Assembly: GCA_000727475.1 (NCBI GenBank)
Contig: KL647293.1
Location: 597,216-661,215 of the forward strand
Length of the DNA stretch: 64,000 nt
Reading direction: 5' to 3'
Source: Sarcocystis neurona
Taxonomy: Eukaryota; Apicomplexa; Conoidasida; Eucoccidiorida; Sarcocystidae
Part shown: piece after piece, positions 1 to 13,400 of the stretch
How the letters are laid out: every line of letters begins with the position of its first letter
Numbering within the stretch: the first letter of the stretch is position 1
Translations under genes and position numbers: made by a program
The notes under the pieces: generated by a model
Seen by the model: only the letters and a program-made list of their open reading frames with translations
Told to the model about the DNA's origin: nothing
Databases searched by the model: none

Positions 1-1159
1 CTACCAGCAGGGAGAAGGGGGAGCAGTCGGTGGCGTATCGCAGCTGCTGAAGCCGCAGCAGTTGCAGGTGCAGCAGACGCGCGCGGAGACACTTGCCACG
101 CAGCAAGCGGAGCAGCACCAGCGAGGGACCGAGGGGGTCAGAGGGCCCCCGGTGGAACGGTTGATCTCTGAGAAAAGTCGAGATTCGACGCAGCAGACGG
201 GCGCTGATACGGCTGGAAGGCAGCAGCAGCAACAGCAGCAGTCGCAGCAACCGCAGCAACAGCAGCCGGAGAAGCAGTCGCCGAAGGAGAGCTGCGCAGA
301 TGTCTCGGTTGAGGGGAAGCGGATGAGGCGGGAATTTGAAGAGGGTGCTGCTGGAGCAGAGGGTCATCGGACTAGTTCTGGTGCGAGACAACCGCAGCAG
401 CGCGAAATGAGTAGTACCCAGCAGCCTTCTGTCGTTATTATGGCTGGGAAAGAAGGCAGTGAGGAGCAGGGTAACGGGAAGACAGGAGACGAAAGCAGCA
501 GAGAGGCAACGTTGGAGGCATGGGAAGTGGAGCGGGCGGGGTTGCTGCAGCAGAACGCGCAGCTGCGGCGGCTGCTGCAGGAGCAACACACGCAATTGCT
601 TCGGCTGCAGGAGCAGCAGCAGGGCGAGCAGCAGCAGCGTGGGGAAGAAAGTTCGGCAGCGGAGGCTTCAACCGAAGGACCGAGGCCTGCAGACGACGAA
701 GAGGACCGAGCGGGCTACAAGCGAGCCAAGCTGCAGCAGCAGCAGAGCGAGCGAGAAGCGGAAGCAGAGAAGCGAGCACAGCAGGCGGAAGAACAGTTGC
801 TTCAGCTGCAGAGCGTGAACGACAGGTTGCTGCTGGAGCAGCAGCAACTCGTCGAAGATCTGACGAAAGAGAAAGTCGCACGCCTGTCTGCGGAGCGCCA
901 GAGTCTCGCTGCGGCAGCGGCGGCGTCTGCAGCGGAAGGGCGACAGCGCCTGCAGCAGCAACGCCTCGAGGCCGCCGAGGCGCCGCAGCAGCAGCTACGA
1001 CAGCAGCTGGAACTGCAGCGGCAGGAGCACCAGCAGCAAGTCGAGCATGCCGCGGAAGCTACACGCCTAGCAGCACGTGCCAGGGTTCAGCTGGAGTTGA
1101 AGCTGCGCCAGGCGCAGGAAGAATTGACGCTACAAAAACAGAAAGCGGAAGACGCAGAG
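1..1159 (+). CDS. Giant coiled-coil gene, exon 1 (partial, open to left edge)
   Basis: The frame starting at base 2 is open from the window edge, with no convincing initiator. It codes for a Gln/Ser-rich low-complexity start, then Gln/Glu/Ala/Arg/Leu coiled coil from about base 520. The exon ends at GCAGAG before a consensus GTGAGT donor at 1160, phase 0. After the donor the reading frame turns into Cys/Leu-rich sequence and then TACA microsatellite, which marks the intron. CAG triplets are read mainly as Gln, and as Ala where the frame of the repeat shifts. Confidence 0.75.
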
Positions 1160-4100
1160 GTGAGTCTCACCCTCTGTCCTCTGCAGCAGCTTCCCAGACG
1201 CTTCTCTCTCTGTACATATATGTATATACGTGTGTCTATACAGGCACACACACATCCACGTGCATGCGTAGATATACGTGTGCAGGATACTGCTGGTGCT
1301 GCGCGACTGTCTCCTGCTGGGCGCACAAGACGATGGCTGTTGCGGCAAAGACAGCAGCTGCTGCGGCCCCGCTGCTTCGCGTCTCTCTCCTGGTGCCCGG
1401 CTTTTTGCTGCTGCCTCTTCGTTCACGAGCTTCTTCCTGCTACTGCAGCATTTTCTCTCGTGGTAATCCACCCCGTCTCGGGCGTCGCTGCGGCTTGTGC
1501 CAGAGCTGCTGCTGCTGCCGTCGCTCTTCTGCTGCAGAGGAGACTGTGGGCGAGATCACGTTTCTGCCGTCCTCTATCGACGCGACCGGGCACGTCTCGC
1601 TACCAGCAGCCCGCCCCCCTGGCTGCCTTCAGCCTCGGCCACGTCGGAAAAAAACACGCGCATACATCTCACGCTGTCAGCAGTGTGACTCTCCTGCACA
1701 TTGCCGTCTCTCCTTCGGGGGGCGCACATACCTAGTCGTGTCCATTCCTAACCTCCCACTCTGGACGTACGTACATACATATATATGCGGATGAACACAT
1801 ATATACGCCTGTATATACATACGTACGCGTAGAGTCCTATTCGTAGGAACGTCTCTCTTTTTGTCTTCCTCTGCCTGCCTCTCTCTATGTCTGTACCTAT
1901 GTATCGGTATCTACACATATATACATATATACATACGTGTCGGTATGTTCGGTATGTACCCATATATATATATATATTCATTCTCACACATACTCGTACA
2001 GTCGTATTCGTAGTAGCGTCTCTCTCTTTCGCTGTCGCCCTGTCTCTATGAATTCGTATACATACGTATTCATATATATATTTTCTCACACATTCTACTC
2101 GTGCCGTCCTATTCGTAGTAGCGTCTCTCTCTCTGCGTGCCTGTACATATACATACATATATACACATATATATATATATATATATATGCATCCGGGTGC
2201 CTCTGTCTATCCACATATATATTTAGTTTACACAACAACATAGATATAAAATGGTACAAAGTTTGAGAGAGGTCTCGGATATGTGTGGCTGCCTGTCGAG
2301 TCGCTATATGCCGTCGGCGGGGAATATTCGTCTGTTGACGGCTTTGTCTGTAGCGCCCCCCATAGACACAGAGTGAGCAAGAGATAAAGAGATACATAGA
2401 GAGAGACATCCGTATATATACATATATATATATGTATATGTACGCGTCTGTATGCCCTTGCGGGTCATGTGCCTTGGGCGACTTCCTCGGGCGGCCTGCG
2501 TGTCTTCCGGGGGGACTTGAGTTCGCCTCGCCTGCGACCGTCGAAGAAAGCGGTGGGAGAATGTGTGTCACTGCTGCCGGCGCGTAGTTCCCCGCCTGCT
2601 GACGCCTCGGATGTGTGCCGGGTAAAAGGAAGGGGGCGAACTTTGCATGCAGCAGCAGGAAAAGGAAAGAGAAGATGAGCACTCCTGGTGTACCTGCCTC
2701 ATCGTAGCTGCTGCGACTTATCTGCGGCTGCGACTTTTCTGCTGCTGCTGCGGTTTTCGCCGTTGCTGCCGGTTTTGCTGCTGCGGCGGGTTTTGCTGGT
2801 GCTGCGGGTCGTGCTGCTGGAGCTTTTCGGCTGCTGGAGCTCTTACGCTGCTGTTACTTTTCTGCTGCTGCTACTTTTCTGCTGCGGTGGGTTTTGCTGC
2901 TGCTTCAGTTTATGCTGACGCTTCGATTTCTGCTGCTGCTGCGGGTTCCGCTACTGCCGGGGCTCTTTTGCTGCTCGGGGGGGTTCTGCTGCGGGGGCTG
3001 TACTGCTGCGGGTTCTGCTGCTGCTGCTGCTGCGGGTTTTGCTGTTGCAGCGGCTGCTGCGAGAGCGGCAGCGGGAACGAGCGGTGGAGCAGGAGAAGCA
3101 GCGGCAGGAAGTGCTTGCGGCGAATGAGGCCCTGGCGCTGAAGGAGGAGCTGCTGCAGTTGAAAGTACAGCAGCTGCAGCAGCAGGAGAAGTGCATCGAG
3201 GCCCTCACCAGCAGCGCCAACGAGCTGCAGCGCGACAACCGCAAACTTGTTGTCCTGGTAAAGTGGCTGCTCCAGCATGTGCTGATACAAGCGCCGAGAC
3301 GCTGCTCCTGCTGCGCGTGTTGCTGCTGCTGTAACTGCGCATGTTGCTGCTGCTTCGTGCATGTTGTTGCGCGTGTGTTGCTGCAGTGTTGCTGTTGCTC
3401 CTGGGCGTGTTGCTGCTACTGCACGTGTTGCTGCTGCTACGCGTGTTGCTGGTGGTGTTGGGCGTGTTGCTGGTGGTTTTGGGCGTGTTGCTGCTTTACC
3501 AGCTGCTTTCTTCTGTACCCGAGCTCCAGGTGTATGTTGGGGCAAAAAAAGAGACAGGGACAGGGTGCGAGAAACACGAAAGTTCTGCAGTGTGCCCCTG
3601 CGCAGCAGCGCAAACGCATGCACGTGTCTCTGTCACCTGTACAGACATACACACATGTTGAGAGGGATCCGTATGCATATATAGAGAGAGAGATAGCGAA
3701 AGAGAGTGACAGAGAGAATCGCGCATATACATACATATATACATGTGTGAGGGTGTCTCTTTCTTTTTATATATGTATATATATGTATAGATGTATACAC
3801 GTGTTGAGAGAGATCCGTATATATATATATAGAGAGAGATACAGGAAGAGACAGAGAAAGGAAGAGAGAATCGCGCTTGTATATATATATATATGTCTCT
3901 TTCTTCACATATATGTATGTATATGTATAGGTATGTATATGTGTTGAAAGAGGTCCGTAGAGGTACGTATGTGTGTGTCTGTCTCTCTACATGCATATAT
4001 ATATATATGTCTGTCTATATATGTATGCCTCTTGGGAGAGATGCGTGTATAGAAAGAGAAAGAGAGACATAAGTATCTCCATCTCTGTCTCTATATGTGT

Positions 4101-7100
4101 GTGTCTCTCTATCTATCTACCTATCTATCAATACATAAATATATATATATATACACACCAAAAGAGGTCCGTCTATGTAGAGAGAAAGTGAGAGATCGGT
4201 ACCTGCGTGTCTTCGTCTACACACATATCTATGTATTTACATCTCTCTCTCTATATATGTGTATATTGATATATATATATATATGTACTGAGAGAGATCT
4301 ATGTATATGCATAGAAAGAAAGAGATAGGTGCCTGTGCATCTTTCTTTCTACATATGTATATATATATGTATTTACGTATGTATTGAGAGACACTTACGT
4401 ATACATATATATATATATATAGGAACAGAGAGACAAATATTTCTGCGTGTGTGGGGAGGGGAAGAGAGAGAGACGTAAACGTTCCTGTTGCATGCGTGAC
4501 GTTTTCTGTCGGAAGTATTTTTTGGATGTCATTTTCCAGGCAGCTGAAGCAGCGAGAGTCCTCTGTCCACAGAGAGAGCGACAGGCCAAAAATATCCGCT
4601 GGGCGTCAAAGTCCGGCGCAGAATCCCCGTGTACATACATACGTATACACATATTCACATACATATATATACAGGCATACATATGTACACATATATATTC
4701 ATATACACACATATATATATGTGTGCACGTGCATATATTCACAGATATGGAGACGGGGAGAGCAAGTCACTTTCTTCTGTTTTCTGTGCGGGTGAATCTT
4801 CGTATCCCTGCGTTGAGGCGATTTCTTGTGGAGTTGACTGGCAGTTCGGTGAGTCGCTCGTGCGGCCGACTGGCACGCAGAACTCCGCACAGGGCCACGT
4901 ACGTTAATGTTGGACGCCTTTCTCAAGACGAGGAAGTGGGTGGGAGACGCCGGCACTTCGCAGGGACTGCAGCAAGGGCAGTGTGCCCTTTGTTTTCCGC
5001 AGCCAGTTCGCCTGAGGACAGGCGGCTGCGTTGCTTCCTCCTGGCGTGTGTCTCCCTCGGTCAGTGGCCATGCGCGCCCCCGGCTGTCCGGCAGACACGT
5101 CTGTCTCGTCGCCGCGCTGCTGTTTGTGTGGGCCACGTCTGCAGGCATGCATGCGCTTGGTTCTGGACGTGGAGGGGATCACCCGGGTACTCGTGTATGT
5201 GTGGGGTTGATGTGTCTCTTCTGGTGTAGGTAGAAGAGCAGAAGCAGCAGCTGGAGCAGCTGCAGCAGAAGCTGGAGACTGCAGAGCGGGAGAAGGCGGA
5301 GCTGGAGCAGCAGCTCGAGGCGCAGCGGGCGGCGGCACAGGCGACCGCAGCCGCGACGACCCCCTCTACTGAGACGGCGGCTGTCGGGCCCGAGGAGCCG
5401 CAGGTGCAGCTTACTCGGGACGAGGCGAAGGCGCTGCTGCACGAACGCCTTGACGCGTCTCCTGCAGCCTCCGAAGAGAGCAGCGCCGCCGACGCCACCG
5501 GCGAGAAGGCCGCAGGTGCTGCTGCTGTTTCTGACCGGATGATCGATCTCGTCATGGAGCTCGAGGTGAAGAACTACAAGGTGCGTGCAGTGCTTCATAC
5601 AGAGAAGAAAAAGGCCGTCCTTTCTTGCCTGCAGTTGCTCCGCTTGAAGAGTGTATGTATGTGTGTTCATGTATGGATGTGCACATGCGGTTCATTTGCA
5701 TGCACTCTCTTACACAGGGGAAAGCTACAACATACGTGTACTGGTGGTGTCTTTGACGTCGCACCCTCCTTTCTGACTACTTCTTTCCACATTTGTCTGC
5801 TTTGAAAGACAGAAGGAGACTTGTCAATAAGAGAGAAATACTCCATCCATCGCCGGCCGGACGGTGGGGTGTGCGGGGCGGCACAGCGTATCTGTGTCTC
5901 GTGTCTCCGCTGTATATATACCCCCGTGTACGTCTCCATCTGCTTCGCAACAATTCTTCACATTTCGTGCCCCCGTCTCTCTTCTTCCTGTCCTTCCCTT
6001 TCACTGTGTGTGTGCCTCTCGAGTCTCTCTTCGTTCTCTCCTTTCTTGGGGGGTGCGGGAGGACGGGGGGGCTTCCTTTTGCCGGTCTGCCGTGGAGGTC
6101 GCGCTGCCTGTAGGAGAGGTGGCCTTGCGGTCGCTGCGTCAGCTGAGACAGCAGCAGTTGCTGACGCTCCACACAGAACTGCAGCAGTCGTCGACAGGCG
6201 TTCTCGACCTCTTGCTGCTGGGCTGCTGCTGCACAGTAAACGCGGGTGACGGTTGTGCCGGTGCTTGAGCCGCTGCTGCACCCCTTGCCGGGCCTGCTGT
6301 CGCGGAGTTGTAGCGCTCTGTAGTGTGTGTGGTGCTGTTGCTCCTCCTGCAGCTCCAGCAGTGGCTGCTGTTGCTGTTCGTACACGTGTCGCTTCCGGTG
6401 CTGCGGGTGCTGTTACTCGTGTGTTCACGCTGCCGCTACTGCTGCTGCTGCCGCCGCGGCGACAGCTGCTGTTGCTGCTACTGCCGGCGCAACCGCTGCT
6501 GAGAGAGTTGTTGCTGGTGCGCCGTTGCCCCCGCCGCCTCGGCTTTTCTGCTCTCCCGCGGGTCGTGCTGTTGCTGTCCCTGTTGCCGCCACTGTTCCTG
6601 TTGCTGCTGCTGCTGGTGCTGCTTATGTTGCTGTTCCTGTTGCCCCACTGTTCCTGCTGCTGCTGCTGTTGCCGTGGCTGCCTCTGTGGGTGATGCTGCT
6701 GCTACTCTTGCTCTCCCGCCTGCGATGGTGGCAGTGTCGCTGCTGCTGCTGTTGGTGCTTGCATGTGGACTGCTGCAGTATCTGTGGAACAAGGCACGGG
6801 TGCTAGATCTGTCAGAAGAAGTAACCACGTGGAAGGCAGCAGCGCTGCAGCAGGAAGAGCAACACAAGCGAGACGTGGAACAGGTGCAGCAACTGCGTGA
6901 GCAAAACGAGCAACTGGCGGAACGTCTGCAGCAGCTGCTCCTTTTGCACCGACGCCAAGAAGAAGGCTGCCAAGCCTCTGCGCTGCAGGTGGGGACTCGC
7001 CGCACCGTCGGTACCTATCCGTATATACATACATTTACATCTATACACACGTACATCCACCTATATGTATATACATATATATACATCTATCTGTACAGAT

Positions 7101-10100
7101 ATACCTATACCTATATGTATACACATATATACGTACACATACGTACACGCACTTACAGATGTATACGTACACATACATATATATGTACATACACACATCC
7201 ACCTATATGTATTTACATGTATGTACATATATGTGTACAGACATACATATACCTACATATATATACATGTATGCGTACGTACATTCATATACCTACAGGT
7301 ATGTACATATTTATACATATATATGTACATACGTACATATACCTACATGTATATACATATGTATACCTACATGTGTTCATACATACATATATCTATATGT
7401 ATATACTGCATACGTATATATGTACATACATACATATACCTAATATACACATATATACATATATATGTACATACACACAGATAACTATATATATATGTGT
7501 ATCTATATGTATGTATATATGTATATATATATATATATATATGGAGTGTTCTGTTTGTTTACCGGCAAATTTTTTTGATGTTTGTATGTATATACATCTG
7601 TATGTGTACATATGACACATCCCATACATAGACACGTGTCTACATCTGTGTGTTCCGACATATATGTGTGTATACACATATACGTGACGTACTCAATTTC
7701 CACGCCTGTACATATATATATATGTATATGTGTTAGTACTATCCAGTCTTGGGGCATGCGTATATGTTTACGTATGAAATGGCTTGCATATGTGTATGCA
7801 GAGGACGTTCTACCTGTCTCGTATATGTATATATGTGTATATTTATATACAACAGCACAGGTACGGCTAGGGGGGAAGGTCAGGGAAGGTGGGAAAGGCG
7901 CGGGGACGTGCAGGTCTAGAGACGCGCTTGCAGAGACAAATGCCGCTGACTTTCGAAAGTGAGATGCAGAGATATGAGCAGCAGCAGCTGCGGCTGCCTC
8001 AGCGAAGAAGCCGTTGCAACGTAGAGACGTCTGGGCCAGACTGCCTGCGTGAGGCTTCGAGCATCAGCAGCAGCAGAGGCCGGACTTGAGCAGCTGCTGC
8101 AGCAGTCGAAGCAGCACCGGCGTGACGCTACTACTACTACTGCTGCAGCAGCAGCAGAGGGTCACTCGCGGACGCGGGAAGCGTTTTTGCAGCAGCACGG
8201 ACTTTCAGCGGGCACGTCGAGAAGAATCCTCACGCGTATATACACGTATATATTCAAAATAAGCCGTAGACGCTTTCGTTGGGTGTATATTATCATGCGT
8301 GCGGGAGCGAAGGATCACTGCTGCAGCGTCGAAGCTACACACACAGGGATCTCAGCCAACAGCAGAGCGATGCAAACGGCGCAGCTGCAGCAGCAGAGAA
8401 ACGGACGGGAAGCAAAAAGGGCGGCCTTAGTGGGTAGCAGGAACAACGGCAGCGGGGCTGCCCTGCGAACGTGCGGTCTTCTGGCTGCATGCATCTCTGC
8501 GGCCCTTCTTCTCGTGTCTTTTCTGCCTTTGATATTGCTGCTGTTTTTGCCAGGGGGAGCTGCAATGTGGCGCGTGCGCTCGTGCTGCTGCCCGGATGAC
8601 TGTTGCTGTTATTCGGTCGCTGTTATTTAAAACTTCTGCTGCGGTGCCGTATCATCGCACTGGTGTGCTGGGGGGCGTTGTTGCTGCTACTGCCTGCACC
8701 TCGTCTCCGTCTGTGGGGTGTCTCCCCCATTCCGGCTGCTGCCGCGATGTCGCGACAGCAGGTCGACCTGTCCCTGCTCCTGGTGCCGCTCCAGTTCCGC
8801 CTGCTGCCGGCCTTGCTCCGCCTGCTGCTACCACTCTTTAGGCTGCAGCTGCTACCGCTCCTGCTCCTCCTGCTGCCGCTTCTGCTCCTCTTGCTGCCGC
8901 TTCTGCTCCTCCTGCTGCCGCTCCTGCTCCGCCTGCTGCCGCTCTTGCTCCTCCTGCGGCCGCGCCTGTTCCTCCTGGTGCTGCGTCTTCCATCTTCTTC
9001 ACCTGCCTGGTAATCCGAGCTTTAAAAAAAGCGAAAAGAGAAGGCTGCTGCATGTCTGTTGGTGCAGAAGTGTTTTCCTGGTCGTCTGTGCCTCTAACTG
9101 CACGACACACGAAGGAGGAGGCTGCTGCTACTCTTGCTGCTGCTGCTACCGTACCGTTCTCACGTGGGTAGAAGCTTCTGCTGCATCTGCTGCTGCGGTT
9201 CTCCAGGTGTAATAGTGTGGTGCCGTACTTTTTTGCTGGTGTCGTTTCTGGCACGCTTCACCGAAGAGCGTCTTCTGGCTCTCGGCGGCGGCTGCTGCTG
9301 CTGTTCTCCACGACACGTATGATGTTGATATGCTGCTGCTGCTGCCGCTGCTGCTGCTGCTTCTGCTTCTTTTTCGTCTTTATTGCGCATCGCAGCTCCG
9401 GCGGAAAGAAGAGGAGGTGCGGCGATATCGCCAGCGAAATGAAGAGCTGCTGCGCCAGCTCGCCGTCGCGCTGTGGGAGCTGCAGCGTCAACCAGCGCAG
9501 CAGGAGGAGGAAGGGCTGGTAGGAGGGACGGTTGGCAAGGAAAAAGTTGTGCTCCGCGAAGACGGTGTTGTCGAACTGCAGTCCTACGCAGACCTACTGG
9601 AACACAACAAGTAGGACTGCGCCTGTTACTGCGTCATAGCTGGAGACCAACAGCAGCAGCAGCAGCAACGGGGGCATGAGCAGCAGCGACAGCACCAGCG
9701 ACAGCAGCAGCAGCAAGAGCGACAGCAGCAGGAGCGACAGCGACAGCAGCAGGAGCGACAGCAGCAGTTTTTACAGGGAAGGCATAGGTTCTCCTCGAGA
9801 GGCAGACACGTGTGTATATGTGAGTGTATGGTCAGCAGGAAGAGCCGAATAGCGAGATTCTTCTGCGGTGTAGAATATATTTTTGGAGTATGCGGGGACT
9901 TTTCGTACTCACGTAGAATTCCACTGCAGTGCTGCGCACCAAAGTGTACCTCTTTCTCTCTCTGTGCTGCGCTCTTCTTTTATATACGAAAAGCTATAGA
10001 GCTGGTATAGTCCCACCTCCACACAATGCTACGTACATACATAGACATGTATGTGACGCACATTCTCCTTGATAAACATATATATATACATATATATGTA

Positions 10101-10404
10101 TATATATGTAGATGTTTCTACGTATACCGGTGTGTACATGTGTGTACATGTGAGTAGCTACATACATGTATATATATATGTGAGATGCACATATATATAT
10201 ACACACGTATGAGTGGCTGTACATATATATATAAGAAATATATATATATATATATATGAGATTTACATCATTTGGTATATTCATGTCTATATACAGGTAT
10301 GTATATCGTCCCACGTCCCCCAGTTTGTGTACGTCCATCTATATGAGATACTATCTCCCCTTGATATTTACATGTATATATATATGTTGGTATGTATCTA
10401 CATG

Positions 10405-10435
<31 letters not shown>

Positions 10436-13400
10436 ACATATATATATGTATGTATATATGTATGTATGTATATGTATATTTGGAGATGTGGAAGAAGGGG
10501 TAGGGGACGTCAGGGCAGATATCGAGGGGACGATGTATTTGTGCTGCTCTCACATCTGGGCGTGCCAGCGTCCAGTTGTGTACGCGTATCTCCACATATA
10601 TTAACGTCTCTCTTCGTCTTTCGTTTCAACATACATACAAATAGGACACCGATATATGAGGGCAGCACATGAGTAATACTTACATATATATATATATATA
10701 TGTAAATATGTGTGTCGTGTGTGTAAGTACGTATATGCAAACCCATATATGTGTTTGGAGATGTACACATGTATGTATGTATGTACATACATACACACGC
10801 ATATATGTATATATGTGGGGCACACATGTGTGGATTAAATATATGAGGAGTAAATATGTGCATGTGTATATAGAGGTCTACATTGATATTTATTTACATG
10901 CGTATGTGTGTGTATGTGGTGTGTGCGTCGCGTTTTTCTCCGGAGAAGTGGACGTGCAGCAGGGACCGGGGCTTGGCGCATGCTCCTGCTGGGCGGAGGC
11001 TCTTCTTAGACACGTGGGGAGATCTCTTGCTCTACTACATCTCTGAAGAGAGCCTTTGGAAGTGTTTCCTTCCCCAGAAAGGGAGCAGCACAGCCGCGTT
11101 CTTCGCCGTATATATACGTGTGTGTGCGTCTGTGCGTCCATATGCATGCATGGGTGTGGCGTAGGCGCCTGCGGAGTGCTTCTATTCGTAGAGAGAAGCG
11201 AGAGGGCTGTGTGCTGCTCCCCTCTATACGTGTGTCTTCCCGTGTATATATGTGACGACGCGGTAGCCTGGGGAGCTTTTCTCTCCTTTCAGAAGGGCGA
11301 GAGCGTAGCTGCTCCTCTGCATGTGTGTATGGGCGGGTGTGTCTGTTGCTGTGGATGTGTATCTCCGTATATGTGTTTATGTAGTAGCGTGTAGAAACCG
11401 GCGGAGCTTTCCTTCCCTATGGAGAGCACGACGAGAGACGCGTGGGCTCTCCTCTCTGTCTGTAGATTTATAGTCGTCGTCACGCGCGAGTTTTTCTGCT
11501 GCTCTTCCACGCGGGGGTGCCGTACGCCCCTCTGTGTGTAGTAGGGGCGTGGACCTGCATGCGCGTATATCGGAGGAGTCTGCCTTTTTCTGTGTGGACG
11601 GCATGCCTGTCTTTTTGTCTCTCGGCGCGTGTGCTTGGCGGTTTGTGGACTGGCGTGCAGCGCGCTGAAACTGAGACTGCTGCAGCTGACAGAGACCGAG
11701 GCAGAAGCGAAGAAAGTGGAGCAGCAGCAGCGGGCGGCGCAGCTTCGAGAGCTGCAGGGAGAGCTGCAGCAGCTGCAGCAGCAGCTGGACGGGGTGCAGG
11801 CAGAGCGGCGGGAGCTGGCGGCGGTGGTGCAGCAGCAGCTGCAGCAGCGGGAGGAGCAGCAGCAGCAGCTGCAGCAGCTGGAGCAGCGACTCGCCGTTGC
11901 CACTGCGGAAGCCGCGGCCACCGCCGAGCGTCTCCACGCCCACGAGGAAAAGGAGAAAAAGAGAAGACAGTCGCAGCAGCGCGACGCAGACGCAGAGGAA
12001 GAAGAAGAAGAGGAAGAGGAAGCCGCCGCGGAGCAGCAGCCCAAGACAGCAGGAGGACGCACGCGCAGCAGCAGCAGCCGCAGGATCGCCGCGGCCGACG
12101 AAGTAGTTATTGAGCAGCCAGAGAAAATGCGGCTGCAGAAGCTCCTTGACCAGGTGCGTCTTCCCCTGCAGCAGCTAAGAAGGCAACGCGCCAAAACCTT
12201 TTTCTACCATCAACTTTCTCTCTCGCTGTATATACACATGTATACATACATATATATATATACACACATATGTATATATGTGGAGTATGTGTCTGCATGG
12301 GCGCATATGTAGAGGTCAAATTTAGCGGTTGAGGAGATGATATGAAGGGAAGTTTGTCTTGAAATTGCAGCGACAACCCCACGTTGAGCGTTGCTGTCCC
12401 TCACCCACCGTCTTCCCCGGGTGTCTACAGCAGCATGCGCGTATACGTTCACCTCTCCATCCACCCACTGCCTTAACACGCATAAATACACACATGTATA
12501 TACATACAAATATACGTATATATACATATAGAGATGTATATAATATATGACACACACGCACATCCACTACACACGTATATATATATATATATGCATATAT
12601 ACGTGTCGAGGTGTGTTTATAGAGACACACACGCACGTCTACATACATACATACATATACATATAGAGATGTATATATATAGAAACACACGCACTTTCAC
12701 GTATATACGTATACATATATATAGTATAGGTATGTACGTGTACACACATATACACGAATCTATATATACCTGTACACCCACACTCACACCCTCCCACCCA
12801 CCCCACACACACACACCCCCGCGTGTATCCACATATATCCATACATATACGTACGCCCACACACATATCCGCATATACACGTATATATATACAGATATAC
12901 ATGAATATATGTGTCTACACACACACACACACGTATATATGTATACTCACGTATGTACATACATGTATACGTATGTGTGTGTGTATGCGTATATTGGTAT
13001 CGATCTTCTCAGGAGTTCGAGCAGAAGAGGTGGATGTCACGGCCCGTGAATAAGGGCCTTTTTATCCCTGCGTGGTTCAACATATCGACGTGCGTTGTCC
13101 ACGGCTGCGGGGCGTAGACTTCTTTCTTTCTCTGCCTTTTCCTCTCACTTCCCGTGTATTCCTCTACCCACACACATACGTGTACACATATGTAGACATA
13201 CACACTGAGAGGTGCCCCCACGTGTGTCTGCAGCAAGAATGGGCTACACCGATGAATCTCCTCCTGCACACGTCGTTCCTCGCAACAAGAAAGAGGGTCG
13301 CAACGAGCAGCCAAGCCGCCGTGTGTGGGGGTGGGGGTGGTGTGTGGGGTGGGGGTGGTGTGTGGGGTGGGGGTGGTGTGTGGGGGTGTGCGACGTGTCT

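Noticed and set aside
4529..4626. [17 protein letters not shown] after the strong acceptor CATTTTCCAG, as an extra exon in intron 2
   Set aside because: No donor downstream returns to phase 0 before a stop or microsatellite, so it would break the join between exons 2 and 3.
6250..6778. Leu-rich open frames that look like membrane segments
   Set aside because: They are translations of CTG repeats in an intron, open in more than one frame.
9612..9614. In-frame TAG after [10 protein letters not shown], as the end of a first gene
   Set aside because: A GTAGGA donor overlaps it, and the phase-2 join to 11,661 gives continuous coiled coil; the CAG repeat after the TAG is then intronic.
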